DNA of 64,000 nt from Antedon mediterranea (GCF_964355755.1 NC_092679.1:14684932-14748931), one strand, 5' to 3'; positions 11,001-21,968 are shown, counted from the first letter of the stretch. Made by a program: numbers and translations. The notes: generated by a model not told the origin, from the sequence alone.

Positions 11001-12638
11001 TAGAACGAGTCTTCTTGGATAAGGACTATAAACCGTAGGTCCAGTGTACACATCTAGTTTGTGTGCACTTTAAAGAACCTAGTACATCTTTCGAGACGAG
11101 TATTAGTACATAACAGCCACTGATCACCAACTGGGCCCCTCTGGGAGACCAGTCCTTGACTGAAGAGGTTACCCAGTATAAATATATATTTCAATTCAAT
11201 CAATTCAATTCAATAGAATTTAACTCCCTGGAAATAGTGTTTATAGTCCTTATTCGAGGTCATGTCTCATCAAAAGTCTTGACTTACCAGGTACCAATTT
11301 GCACATTATCAGTTGAATTCAACTTTAAATTATTAACTCCTTCTATGTCATACTTCGAAGGGTTATTGAAGTCCAATATAAGAGGATAATATACTAAAAA
11401 CAGAAAGAAAAGTTAAAAGATTATATGAGCAGTCCTATTTGTATGTTGTGTAGAAAGACAAAACAACAACATCAGTATAACCTTTTGTTTAGGTCTTTAT
11501 TTAATGTATAAATTTGATTACCTGACGATAAGAAAATAAGCTCTCGTGGAAGAATTGGCACATAGTGTAAAACAGCTGGAATAGATACATATAAAGCTAT
11601 TAGGCCTACTGCAACATATTTTAAACATCGTGGAAGGGACGATCTGAAATAAATAGAAATTTGCATTGATTAAAAATGTAAAATTTAATTAATTAAATTA
11701 ATTTATCTGTCTTTAAAAAGATGTTTGTTTGTGTCAACAAAGACTCTTTACTTAGTAAGGGTCATACTAATCTACGCGCGGTATTGCCTGGTAGGGTGAA
11801 TGATAATGATTTAAATAAGTACATGCTAACATTAATTTAGTGTTATCGTGATATTTTAATTGTACATTTTATTTATACAATTTTAATGTATTAAAAAACT
11901 GTCAAAATACTGATTTAGGTTTAGGCCTATTCCAAAATTGAAGATTGCCCTTTTTTTGTGATGAGTGAAGCTAATGACGCATTTTAGAATGAATGAAAAT
12001 ATTTTAACACGTTTCTGGAAAAGAAATATATAGGCCTATACTTATAGGCCTCTAGGCCTATCTATATAGGCTAGCTAGCTAGACCTACCTACTAACTAGG
12101 CTTATTTAGGGCCTACGCTACAGTAGTAGGCCTACTAGGCCTTGAGGCAAAGCTTACTAGCCTAGTAGGCCTAGCCTAGGCATTACTCTATTATTAATTA
12201 CCTAGCCTAGCCTTACTAGAGGGCTTATTAGAGGCCTACAGTAGCCTACTACTAGGCCTAGGCCTAGGCCTACCTTAAGCCTAGCCTAGGCCTAGTGCCT
12301 GAAAACTAACTAACCCTAACTAGGCCTAGGGCAGGTAGGGCCTACCTAGGCCTAGTGGATTCCGGCCTAGGCCTAGCCTACCTAGGCTAGTTAGGCTACT
12401 ACTTACTAGGGCCTAGCCTAGCCTAGCCTACTCTACCTAGGCCTAGGCCGGCCTACTAGGTAGGCTCTAGGAGCCTAGGCCCTAGTAGGCTAGGCCTATA
12501 GATAGGTCTAGGCTAGGTGCGAAAGTACAGTACCGCAAAAATGTATTACCTGTATGGTTGATGGCTGGGTAAATGTGTTTCGCTCTGATTTTTTCTCTCA
12601 TCGGTTGCAACAGTACTGTTTCCACTTCTCAAGCGCAT
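5098..12638 (-). CDS. ABHD12: ABHD12-like serine hydrolase (lysophosphatidylserine lipase), 11 exons read, last exon unresolved
   Basis: Membrane-anchored alpha/beta hydrolase; the vertebrate homologue hydrolyses lysophosphatidylserine. Exons (minus): 12550-12638, 11522-11643, 11288-11393, 10014-10130, 9550-9626, 9068-9197, 8195-8232, 6891-6970, 6457-6539, 5526-5604, 5098-5219; all phases join. The product starts [14 protein letters not shown], followed by one hydrophobic span ([20 protein letters not shown]) and then the catalytic fold: HGNSGTR oxyanion motif, [13 protein letters not shown], the nucleophile elbow GHSLG, LESPFNN, HAEDD (acid) and GHGHKYI (histidine). All triad elements are present. 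The final exon after ...NFKEII is not settled; 4563-4621 is a weak in-phase candidate, and an unspliced read-through to a nearby stop is another. Intron 1 holds the GGCCTA-rich tract; later introns hold SINEs and a TGCGTCA inverted repeat. Confidence 0.93.
7058..7364 (-). mobile_element. tRNA-derived SINE, minus orientation
   Basis: Reverse complement of the SINE at 7658-8043: tRNA-like head (TGGCCAAACGGTTTATACAG, then a degraded B box), body with CATGGTTCTGGCAGTAGAACGAGTC and ACTGGGCCCTCTAGGAGACC, and a GAATT-rich tail at the low-coordinate end. It lies in an ABHD12 intron. Confidence 0.7.
7658..8043 (+). mobile_element. tRNA-derived SINE with (AATTC)n tail and duplicated head
   Basis: The head has an A-box-like TGACCGAGCGG and a B-box-like GGGGTTCGATGC, resembling tRNA-Leu/Ser. 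The body is unrelated to tRNA and ends in repeated CAATT at about 8018-8043. A 55-bp part of the head (from gcggttaagacag at 7679) is repeated exactly from 7734, so this copy has two B boxes. Related copies are at 7058, 10902, 36607, 41819 and fragments at 4405 and 57171. Confidence 0.78.
8345..8792 (+). repeat. Dispersed repeat, inverted copy at 14660-15290
   Basis: Begins acaagaaatatttcttacaa and includes ttttaaagatatattgtccc, TGTCTGTCAGACAAT and gattatctgacagcg. The same features appear in reverse order and strand at 14660-15290. The TTAA-AGATATATTGTCCC motif matches the termini of the elements at 21973 and 57428. The two copies flank most of the ABHD12-like gene and its promoter. Confidence 0.65.
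9275..9515 (-). mobile_element. Degraded copy of the AAGGCCCATTCACACTAGGACGAT MITE
   Basis: The interior (tctagaactattctagaataatc, a TGACGTCATGATGACAATAAAATC-type core) and one end (cgttagtgtcctagtgtaaatgggcctt) match the intact MITE at 53889-54288. The opposite end is eroded. Confidence 0.55.
10487..10820. repeat. Inverted-repeat element with about ten GCGTCA/TGACGC motifs
   Basis: A roughly 51-bp arm at 10487-10537 (TTGTCAATTGTATGACTCAC, then TATACGACCCCCGGGAGAGG) is repeated almost perfectly in inverse at about 10764-10817. The 230-bp interior holds about ten TGCGTCA or TGACGCA copies in both directions plus variants (tacgtca, ccgtcac). No ORF is credible. It lies in the ABHD12 intron between exons 10014-10130 and 11288-11393. 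It may be a MITE or a foldback element. Confidence 0.75.
10902..11220 (+). mobile_element. tRNA-derived SINE, plus orientation
   Basis: Same family as 7658-8043: GTGGCCAATCGGTTAAGACAG head, GGGGTTCGAGGC B box, CATGGTTCTGGTGGTAGAAC body and a tail of repeated TTCAA near 11190-11218. A short internal deletion relative to the 7658 copy removes part of the 'gattagggggttacctcggtg' segment. Confidence 0.75.
12030..12510. repeat. GGCCTA/CCTAGG palindrome-rich low-complexity tract
   Basis: About 480 bp built almost wholly from overlapping TAGGCCTA, CCTAGGCC, GCCTAG and GCTAGC blocks without a fixed period. It sits in intron 1 of the ABHD12-like gene, about 40 bp downstream of the exon-1 splice donor. 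Smaller clusters of the same words occur at 33735-33870 and 55170-55470, each just upstream of a start codon. Confidence 0.85.
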
Positions 12639-14289
12639 TTTTACAAATTGTAGGCCCCCTAGCCTCCGCCTATTCCTATATCCTGTCTGCACTGCTGCGC
12701 TTCCGATCCCTCGCGCGCGAGCTGATCCTCATATCGATCGACTGTCGCCTATTGACAATAGTATTGTGTATGAAACGCCGTTATTGCCTTTTTCGTTTTT
12801 TCTTTTCGGTCCTTTTATCACATTCACCTTTTTACAATATGCACATCTTTTCACGCTGCTGCTTTAGCCAGCTAAATATATGAGGACTACTCATTCTGAA
12901 GCTATAAGCAAGCAGCAGTTATAGTTCTAGAGGCCGACGTTTTTGGTACTTTGTAAACTAGGACAGGTCATGCTAAAATTACAAACCCCAAAGCACGTCT
13001 GGGAGAAGAGAGTCTATGAAAAAAATAGCTGATAATACAGTATTATAGATGCATGTAGACTGTAATCTGTAAAATCTTGTTCAATAAATAATGACCAGTA
13101 TCTATATATAAATTATGGTTAATTCTGACATAGGCGAGCACAATGCAAAAACTTCGGTACAAATCTCCGCCTTGGATACCTACCTTATCTATCTGAGATG
13201 TACCGCGAAACGTAGCTTTGGTAACATTAGTGTTCACATCGACGCTATTGTTCCATATTTCTATCTTAAGAAGATATTATAAAGAGTTTTATAACAAAAT
13301 TTATGATTTCAACATTAGATTTTCATCTCAATTTCAATTCTTCCCGGTCAAAGTAATTTCCGGGTTTAAGATAAGTTCACCTTGCAACAACCTGGTTTCA
13401 AATATTTTTTCTCTTTTATACACAAGGGAGCAGTTAAAATAATAGATTTGACCCTAAAGGTGACTGGAAACAGGCACTTTCCATCAATCAATACAGTGTC
13501 CCTTTGGAAGACGAAAAAAAAATCAGATAGTAGGACTGGAGCTTAACTTGGCCATTAGTCATAGCCATTTCAGTGTTTTGTTTATTTTAAAACATACCGC
13601 GCGTGTGTAGTTAAATAATAGAAATTATACTGCAAATTAATAAAGATCAAATTAAATATACGCCATAAAGAATCAGAATATATTGTAGGGAATAGTATTA
13701 TAAAATTACATAGGAAGATTTGATGATAAGACATTTTTCGAGTGAAATCCCGATAGCTGAGCCTTATTGAGTAAGCTTGCAGGAATAACTGTAGGCTATC
13801 TTCCTGTGTCCAGTTAGGACCGAGCTGCCCATGTTGCAAGCCGTAATGTCTTCTTTCTTGGGCCCACTCTGTCACGGCAGTTAGTTTCAAAAGATGATTA
13901 AAATAAATAATGTATTAATAATTATTAGGATGGTATTCATTTGAATAAACGCCTCTCCAATAAAACATCACTTTGAATAAACCCCCTCCCTCCCCCCCCC
14001 CCAACCCAACTATCTAATAAACGTTCATCCACATATTTATAATAACACAATTATACTATTTGTAGTAGAATTCACCGCACTGTTATCTACAATTTACCAA
14101 GCATTTGTTATTCTTTTTTGCCACTTTTCATATCTATTAGAGGATTTCATTTGATTATAAATGTTACCATATTATTAAAACTAAAAAATTTAACATATAT
14201 CCCTCGAATAAGCACCTCCCTCAAATGACCTCCGCCTCCCCATAGGGTCCTACCAAACAATAAAAACTATACTTTAAAATGTTATTAAT
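12639..14289. other. ABHD12-like gene 5' flank and intergenic DNA
   Basis: Should contain the ABHD12-like promoter; 12640-12740 is locally GC-rich with TCGCGCGCGA. An AATAAACGCC-type and C-rich stretch lies at 13940-14040. No coding region is supported; open frames here have no recognisable motifs. Confidence 0.4.
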
Positions 14290-14537
14290 CATCTAAAACA
14301 CTGTGAAACAAAGTAGTTTAGTTTTACGAATGTCAAGCATTTTCAATAATGGTAACCGACAGAAAACGTATAAAAAGGAGAACATTATCATTCCGAGAAC
14401 CATCGTCTACACTTCATCTAAAACACTGTGAAACAAAGTAGTTTAGTTTTACGAATGTCAAGCATTTTCAATAATGGTAACCGACAGAAAACGTATAAGG
14501 AGAACATTATTATTCCGAGAACCATCGTCTACACTTC
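14290..14537 (+). repeat. Two-copy tandem repeat of about 122-125 bp
   Basis: The segment starting catctaaaacactgtgaaac at 14290 recurs at 14415 and ends catcgtctacactt in both. The copies differ mainly by a 3-bp gap (ataaaaagg versus ataagg), so the duplication is recent. Confidence 0.85.
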
Positions 14538-14659
14538 CTAGAGGGGGAGCGAGCGAAGAGAGCTCACCCTCTAATTATAATAATTCACTGTCAATCAAAA
14601 CTTTATTTCTGGTATTTACAATGAGTCTTATTTGACTGTCAATCTAGACCGATATATAT

Positions 14660-15290
14660 AATACTGTAATTCGCTGTCAGATAATCATTGAATTATTATC
14701 AAAACAGTCCATATACAGAGTAAAGTTTTTGGTTGTAATAGGATACAATTTGTTGACACTTGAAGCCTCTGATGAAGTGACCCCCAGACTTGTTAGCAAT
14801 AAAATATAAACAGTGACAGAAATTGAGTCTGTTTAGTATAATAAAGTAATATTATTTAGACATCATTTTAATTTAAATTATTTAATAAGCACATTATCTT
14901 TTACAGATTCAGTATTTTTTATTTTTCAATTTCAATTGCACAATTATGACATATCGAAGTATGATTTCTTGTGGTATTTTACTTCAAATACAAAAGTTAT
15001 TCACTTCTGTAACAAACAAAAATAATATTTATTCATGTATAAAAACAGAGAAGAAACGAAAATTATAACCCCAAAACCATTGTCTGACAGACAATTTAAG
15101 TATTTTTGGCTTTAAATTACATTTTTTCAGGTAAATAATTGTTTGGTTACTATTACTATTATGTGACAATAAAATTACACATTCAAAAACAAATTTGAAA
15201 TAAAAAATAGGGGACAATATATCTTTAAAACTGTTACGTCAGTCGTCAGCAAGCGAGCAGCGTTTTTTGTAAGAAATATTTCTTGTTTAA
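14660..15290 (-). repeat. Dispersed repeat, inverted partner of 8345-8792
   Basis: Reverse complement of the 8345 repeat, with an additional interior of about 180 bp (14860-15040). It ends ggggacaatatatctttaaa followed by flanking sequence also shared with the other copy (aaactgttacgtca, cagcgttttttgtaagaaat), so homology extends past the TTAA-type terminus. Confidence 0.65.
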
Positions 15291-15559
15291 TGTTACTCTG
15301 CTATTGTTTCAGATTATTAGTCCAGCTGTGAGAAAACGAGCAGTCAGCAAAATGTCTGGGATTGTCAGATTGATATCACTAGTTCTTGAATGTGTACTTT
15401 GAGCTACAGAACGGAAAGTAAATATCTATATAGTAATATTAATCTATGACAATAAGATGTAAATCTGCCTGACATTTAAGTCGTCATAATCAAACAAGTT
15501 TATTTTCAATTCTTGGTCAGGATATGATTTGCTGTCTTTCTGTTGATCGTTGTTTTTTT

Positions 15560-15842
15560 CCTCCTTTTGCTGTCTTGTTATGTCCCTATCCATACGTCCT
15601 GTATTTTGAATTCTGTTATTTTTAATTTTAGTCCGTATTACCTGTGTCTGTATAAAATAGGCTGGCCCGCCACAAGATTTCTATCTTCTTGGCCACTGCC
15701 TACTTTCTTTTATTGATATCTGTATACTTTTTAATCATCAATTTTTTCATTCTTGACTGTTATTTATTTTATTAGAATTTATTATGTTTACCTCATTTTC
15801 TTGAAGGAAGGAATAAATATTTAGTTGAATTGAATTGAATTA
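15560..15842 (+). mobile_element. Probable LINE 3' end with (GAATT)n tail
   Basis: AT-rich non-coding sequence ending gaaggaataaatatttagtt followed by GAATTGAATTGAATT, typical of a non-LTR retrotransposon 3' tail. The tail word matches the SINE tails at 8020 and 11195, so this LINE type may have mobilised those SINEs (inference). Confidence 0.4.
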
Positions 15843-15921
15843 GTGAAGGTACTATGTTTTTTGTATTCTTGTATTTAGTTTTTTAAGTGCTCCTTTGGTA
15901 TCTAAATTAAATCCCGTGAAT

Positions 15922-17509
15922 TTAATAGTTAATTATTTTAACATCTTTTGATGTGATATCAGTAACAGCTATTTTTCGTGGTCTGTTTGAGATTACACAG
16001 ATGCTAGGATACGCAATTTTCCAAGTTTTTTTTCTTTGAAAAATTACTTTGTCAAAACAACCATTTTTATCAAATAATCTGACTCCAAATTGATCGGATA
16101 TTATTATGTTTTCCTCTTTATCCACTGCCACACCACAAGGAAAACTAAATCCTTTGATTGCTATTTTTTTATTTTCACCAACAATTAGTACTTTGTTTTT
16201 TAGTGTATCACATGCAATCAGATGCCCATCTTTTCTAAAAGTTATATGACGTGGTTCTCTCATTTTAATTTCTTCTGAAGTAATCTTTCCTAACAGATCA
16301 CCATTGTTAATATCAAATTTATAAACGCAGTGAGCATTACAATCAGATACATACAAGACTTCATTTTCCTTGTTAACTGTCAAACCAAATGGATATTTTA
16401 ATGTTCCTTCACCAAATTTGCGCATTTCTTGAAACTTGTCATCACATAATACAACACAATTTGTATCATCACTAAATACCATTCTACCATCACTCATTTG
16501 ATGCATTGTCCGTACATTTTGAGTCATCTCTTCTTTGCCTTTAAATGATCCTGATTGGTCAAATTTTAATAACTCTTTGCTCTCACTTGATACTAAAATA
16601 CATCCATCCATGTCTACTGCAACATCCATGATTTTGTATTCATTTTGATGCTCTTTATACTGTGTAATGTTATCAATGGTATTCACAAGTCCAAGAGGTT
16701 CCACCTTAATATTCACTGGAGATCCTTTAACCTGATAATCTCCAGCCATTATCCTCATCTTCCAATCACCTTCAATATACAATTTACCCTTTATCATGTG
16801 CTCTCCTCCCTGATGGTTGAACTTAGTAGAAGATACTTGACCAGATGCAGAAATTAAACCAATAGTTAATTCACCTTCTTTAACACTTGATACGTTAACT
16901 TCAAATTGTTGTCCTGTTGCAACAGTCAATTGTTTGTCCGATTCTGAAATTTTGTAATTTGTATTAAAAATTAACACTTCACCGATGCCATCTTGGTTTA
17001 TTGAATCATGTATTTGTGTAGATGGGATAAAGTTTGGTGAAACAGTTTTTCCACGAAATGATTGCTGAACACCACAAACCTTATCTTTAACATCAAGGAT
17101 ACTTGCCTTGTAGTTTTCAAGAGCGTTAGGTCCTTCTGCTTTGTCTCGTATTAACTTGACTGATTTAATTTCATCATTCACCTGATCTCTCTTTGCATCT
17201 AAATTATCAAATTGACCAGCAATATCTTCATCCATTGTTTTTTGTATTTCTTCAAGTTCAAAAATTAATTCCTTACTTTTTGCTTGAAACTTCTTGGATA
17301 ACTTTCTTCTCCTGAGCCTCAATAGCTTTTTTGCAAAACTCTACCTGACCTTTAAAGTGAGATGAACGCTCACTAATCAAATAAAAGGTTTCCTCCAAAT
17401 CCTTTTTAACTTCCTCAGCTATTTTAAGTACTTCAGTTGCCTCTTGGTTAAAAGTACAAATAGCATGTTTTTGTCGACAAGTTGAACAGAAGAAATGTTT
17501 AGAACCCAT
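15922..17509 (-). pseudogene. Damaged tandem copy of B-box/coiled-coil/filamin/NHL protein (TRIM2/3/71-like)
   Basis: Paralogue of the intact gene at 19741-21441. Its first 78 codons (17273-17509) hold a truncated B-box: the start MGSKHFFCSTCRQKHAICTF lacks the N-terminal Cys/His pair and about 25 residues around the second zinc site. It then has a coiled coil, but the frame breaks near 17290, where this copy has about two extra bases in 'gaaacttcttgg' versus 'caacgcttgg'. The other frame continues for some 460 codons (15922-17322) with coiled coil, filamin-like domain and NHL repeats ending KDVKIINY, with no further stop. A splice acceptor (ttttttag) directly precedes the ATG at 17509, as in the intact copy. 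Either a pseudogene or a gene using a small intron at the break; pseudogene favoured. Confidence 0.75.
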
Positions 17510-19332
17510 CTAAAAAAATACAAATACCTTATTTTTGTTTTTCATTTTTGATTATCAAATCAATTTTCTTGAAAATGAGTATACAAATGACAAATGTTTA
17601 TGATTTGAATGATTATCATTTTCAACATTATTAATTTTCATAGATAAATACTAACAATTATTTAATAACACATCTACTGTTTTAAAGTAGATTCTTAGTT
17701 CAATTAATCCGCTGCTAGGCCACAACAACATGCCTGTGCCCTGGAGTAGACACTACAGGTTGTTCCCGTTTTTTAATCCTTACCTGGTAAATTAAAAGTT
17801 TAAAACAATTATCATTTATTTATTACGAATGGTGAAATGAAATCATAATAATATAGTTACATATTTATTGACATTTGGAATTATTGTTCATTGATAATTG
17901 CTGATGATCAAATAAAAATCGAAACGTTAGAATCATGGATTGCCTCCAGTTATTTAAAGTTTTAGTCTATACTATATTACTGACATTTTACATTGATAAT
18001 TTTTTATATCTTACACTAGTATACAAAATTGTATCAGCTATTTCTAGTTTTTTAAACCCTTTCCCATCAACCCAGCTGGCTGCATACTCAGGTCTGATTA
18101 CAGAAAAAAAAACATTACTTACATTTGCTGAATATGTTGTTCTCCAAATATTAAACAAGAGCTAATGACACAATCTCTGTTATAACCTGCTACAATTTTG
18201 TAATACTATCAGTAATCTTATCTTATTGATTAACGTTTCTGATTTATCATATTTCAATTGGTTAAATTGCATGGTAGTAATACTTTCAGACAAATCGGTC
18301 AGTTATACCTTTTTTTTTAACAGTTTAAGCCATTTGAAAATTGCATACAAATCTATTTCAGAAAAAATGACACTTTCAAATCAAGTTTGAAAAAAAATGT
18401 ATTCATCATGGATATTTTTGTAGTTGTATTGAGCTAACTTTCACTTCTGCAGTAAAACTTAATTTATTTATTCCCGAAATAATCAACATTTAGCAGATGT
18501 TTTTCATTATGGTTGTAAGCCAGGAATCTAAACCAATATCAATCAAATACATTGGCATTGAGAGCGGAAAATGTCATGTTATGAAATATAAAATTTATCA
18601 TTGTTATAATTTGACTGGAGGTGTATGTTTGCTGTGTTTCCTATCTGCGTAGTGATTTAAAAACTGGTAAATTATCAACATTTTATGTGTCTCACAATGT
18701 TTATTCAAAAGAAAAAAAAGAAACAAATAATTTCAAAGCAACAAAAGTTATATACCTACAAACTTTTCTAAATTGACTATCAAAAACTACCATTTCATAA
18801 TTAAACATAGTATTCCCTAAATTTCAATCCCCATTTTTAATATCTGTAAACTAGCATAATCTGTTTTATATTATTAATAAACTGTTATAATGAACAAAAG
18901 CAATTTAATTACATACATTACGATTTGAAGAACTAAATATGAATATGAAACAAAATAATTGATTGACTGTTCTATTCATTGAGGTATAGCCGATTATTCA
19001 ACAAGGTAAACATTTAACAAGGCTACAAATACTAATAGGCCTACACGAATCATCGGATGGAAACGTTGTGAGCTATAATGCTGACTTTCCTTGGAAAAAT
19101 CAATAAAAGGCCAATTTAGTAGCACCTCAGGCCTCTGGCATTTTTCGCTCTTTTCGACATATTTCATTTCATTTTTTTTATATAATTTATTTTGTTAGCG
19201 AGGTGTTAATCACAGACGGTTCCTTTGTTCTGTATTTTCTCTCATGGAACATCGGTTTTTATATATATAAAAATTTAATCTCTAACTCTGACAGTGTTCT
19301 AGATGGCATATGATAAATAAATAAATGCCGAT
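17510..19332. other. Intergenic region between the two B-box/NHL genes
   Basis: AT-rich with no supported gene. If the copy at 15922-17509 has an upstream non-coding exon (suggested by the acceptor at its ATG), it should lie here, but I cannot identify it. Confidence 0.35.
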
Positions 19333-19596
19333 TCAAAATAAGCGGGCCTTCGAGTTGTTAATGAAGGCTTGTTTGACCATTCCAACATTATCTAGAACTT
19401 GTTTAAATAACGTGTTCGTATTTCTACCACGCTTCGAGCATTTGTCATCTTGGAAGAATATCTTTTTTGTCATCCGATCATTATCGGATCTAATTAGATG
19501 TGCAGCATAATTTCGTTGCTGGGTTTTGATGAATGTAGATAAATCACATATTGTGAATGTCGATGTTGGTGTAATACAGTTTATAACATTCATCAC
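19333..19596 (-). mobile_element. Non-LTR retrotransposon ORF2 C-terminal fragment
   Basis: An 87-codon frame ends FKQVLDNVGMVKQAFINNSK. With QQRNYAAHLIRSDNDRMTKK and the following FFQDDKCSKRGRNT, it resembles the region after the reverse transcriptase in many LINEs (pattern 'AAH.IR...R.TK....D....RGR'). No RT core is present. Family assignment is from memory. Confidence 0.5.
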
Positions 19597-19740
19597 CTAA
19601 ACTATTTTTCACCGGAATTAAACTGAAACTGAAACCAGTGTAGGCCTACACATTTTTCGAAAGTCATTTGAAGAATAGGAGGGACGTGAAGGAGTTCAGT
19701 GTATCTATATTTAGTCCAGCAGGAAGTAGATTAGACTCAT

Positions 19741-21441
19741 TTAATAGTTAATTATTTTAACATCTTTTGATACACTATCAGTCACCGCTATCTTTCGTGG
19801 ACTGTTTGACATTACACATATGCTTGGATAAGCTTGTTTACAAGTTAACTTTCTAATGTAGATGTCCTTCTTAAAACAACCATTTTTATCAAACAAGTTT
19901 ATAACTTCAGCATTTGATATTATTATATTCTCCTCTTTATCCACTGCCACACCAAAAGGTCCTATGATCGTAAGTGTTCCTTTGAGTTTTCTTGCTATTT
20001 TTTCATTTTCATCAAAAATTAATACTCTGTTATTGTACCAGGCACAAACAATGAGATGGCCGTCTTTAGTCAAAGTTATATGACGTGGTTCTTTCATTTT
20101 AATTTCTTCTGAACCAAACTTCCCTAACAGATCACCATTATTGATATTGAACTTATAAACACAATTAGCTCCAGAATCTGATACATACAAGACTTCTATT
20201 TCCTTGTTAACTGCCAAGCCAAATGGATATGTTAATGTTCCATGACCAAATTTGCGAATTTCTTGAAAATTGTCATCACATAATGTAACACAAGTTGTAT
20301 CATCAGTGAATACCATTCTACCATCACTCATCTGATGCATTGTTCTCACAGTTCGCCTCATCTCTTCTTTGCCTTTAAATTTACCTGATTGGTCAAATTT
20401 CAACAACTCTTTGCTCTCACTTGATACTAATATACATCCATCCATGTCTACTGCAACATCCATGATTTTGTATTCATTTTGATGGTCTTTATACTGTGCA
20501 ATGTTATCAATGGTATTCACAAGTCCAAGAAGTTCCACCTTAATATTCACTGGAGATCCTTTAACCTGATAACCTCCAGCACTGAACTTCATCTGCCAAT
20601 CACCTTCACTAGTACAACTAAATGTTATCATTTGCTCTCCATTTCCATTGTGTTTGATCTTGGAGACATATTCTTTACCAGATTCAGAAATCAACTCAGC
20701 TGTAATTACGCCCTCTTTGAAACTTGATACTTTAACTTCAAATGTACAACTCTTTATGACAGTAAATGGTTTGCCTGCTTCTGCAATTGTGTAATTTGTA
20801 TTAACAATTGAAACTTTACCGATGCAATCTTGATTTATCAAATCATTTATATGTGTAGATGGAATAAAAGTAGGTGCAACACATATTTCATGAAGTGATT
20901 GATGAATACCACAAACCTTATCTTTAACATCAATGATATTTGTCTTATAGTTTGCAAGAGTGTTAGATCTATCTGGTTTGTTTAGTATCAATTTGACTGA
21001 TTTAATTTCATCATTCACCTGATCTCTCTTTGCATCAAGATCTTCAAATTGACCAGTGGTGCCCTCCTCCATTTTTTTCTCCTTTTCTTCAAGTTCCAAA
21101 ATTAATCTCTTACTTTTTTCTTTCAACGCTTGGATAAGTTTTTTCTCCTGAACCTCAATAGCTTTTCTGCATAACTCTGCCTGATCTTTGAAGTGAGATG
21201 AACGTTCAGTAATCAAATAAAAAGTGTCATCCAAATCCTTTTTTACTTCCTCAGCTATTTTAAGTACTTCAGTTGCCTCTTGGTTAAAATTATCAATAGC
21301 ATACTTCATTTTAATCATTTCATGTTTTTGCTGACAATCCAGAAAATGTTCACATTCTGTGCAAGCAGCTTTCTTGCAAGTTGAACAGAAGAACTCTAAT
21401 TCTAGATTATGAGTAGAACACATCTTACTGTTATAAGCCAT
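19741..21441 (-). CDS. B-box/coiled-coil/filamin/NHL protein, RING-less TRIM2/3/71-like
   Basis: Single open exon of 566 codons. A B-box2-like zinc module lies at residues 8-40 (C8, H11, C19, C22, C27, C30, C36, H40), a coiled coil at about 50-150, an Ig/filamin-like domain at about 185-290 (ending GGYQVKGSPVNIKV), and about six NHL repeats at 300-566 with motifs such as PFGLAVN, YVSDSGANCVYKF, PRHITLTKDGHLIV and PFGVAVDKEENIIIS, forming a predicted beta-propeller. No RING finger precedes the B-box, so E3 ligase activity is not supported by this exon alone. A splice acceptor (ttttctag) abuts the ATG, so an upstream exon, coding or UTR, may exist. NHL propellers in this family bind RNA or protein; the specific target is unknown. 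Same-strand damaged paralogue at 15922-17509. Confidence 0.88.
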   Translation of the reverse strand: MAYNSKMCSTHNLELEFFCSTCKKAACTECEHFLDCQQKHEMIKMKYAIDNFNQEATEVLKIAEEVKKDLDDTFYLITERSSHFKDQAELCRKAIEVQEKKLIQALKEKSKRLILELEEKEKKMEEGTTGQFEDLDAKRDQVNDEIKSVKLILNKPDRSNTLANYKTNIIDVKDKVCGIHQSLHEICVAPTFIPSTHINDLINQDCIGKVSIVNTNYTIAEAGKPFTVIKSCTFEVKVSSFKEGVITAELISESGKEYVSKIKHNGNGEQMITFSCTSEGDWQMKFSAGGYQVKGSPVNIKVELLGLVNTIDNIAQYKDHQNEYKIMDVAVDMDGCILVSSESKELLKFDQSGKFKGKEEMRRTVRTMHQMSDGRMVFTDDTTCVTLCDDNFQEIRKFGHGTLTYPFGLAVNKEIEVLYVSDSGANCVYKFNINNGDLLGKFGSEEIKMKEPRHITLTKDGHLIVCAWYNNRVLIFDENEKIARKLKGTLTIIGPFGVAVDKEENIIISNAEVINLFDKNGCFKKDIYIRKLTCKQAYPSICVMSNSPRKIAVTDSVSKDVKIINY

Positions 21442-21968
21442 CTAGAAAATCAAAATAACTACTGTTTATGCCTTGATTATCAAACCACACATTACATTTG
21501 TGTATTTAACTATGTACACGGATATCTAATTATGCCAAAACAATGTTATAAATTGTTACCAGAATTGACCATCAATCTTGCAATGTGTATGAACTAGTAT
21601 TATGGCCAAATGTATTCCAATAAAAATGCATGTGAAGTTTTGGAAACTCAATTTTGTGCATCATATTTTAATAAATATAATAAAAATGTGAAAGTTCATG
21701 TCTTCCAATTCAACAAGTAGGAAGTCCTTTTCTTTCTCTCTAACTCCCCCTCCCCTCAAGATGCCTAGTTAGGAAAATTGTTTACTTACTTTTTTTGAAT
21801 ACTTTACACTCCAAATGTTGACAGAGATCTAAATGTTTATAGACACAACCTTGGCTATAACATATTACAAATTGAGATAACTGCCAACGTAAAAGGAAAT
21901 ACAATAATTCTTGGTTTTAAACAATATCCTTCTTGTTCACAAGTGTGACTAAACCATGTTTGTATTCG
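21442..21968. other. 5' flank of the intact B-box/NHL gene
   Basis: Probably intron and upstream sequence. A C/T-rich stretch occurs at 21715-21760. No coding exon is recognised. Confidence 0.35.

Noticed and set aside
12554-12883. Plus-strand open frame of 109 codons
   Set aside because: It is antisense to the ABHD12-like first exon (12550-12638) and promoter, with no recognisable motif.
16645-16857. Plus-strand frame within the B-box/NHL copy (and a similar one at 20479-20727)
   Set aside because: Shadow frames on the opposite strand of the filamin-like domain coding region; their mutual similarity only reflects the paralogy.
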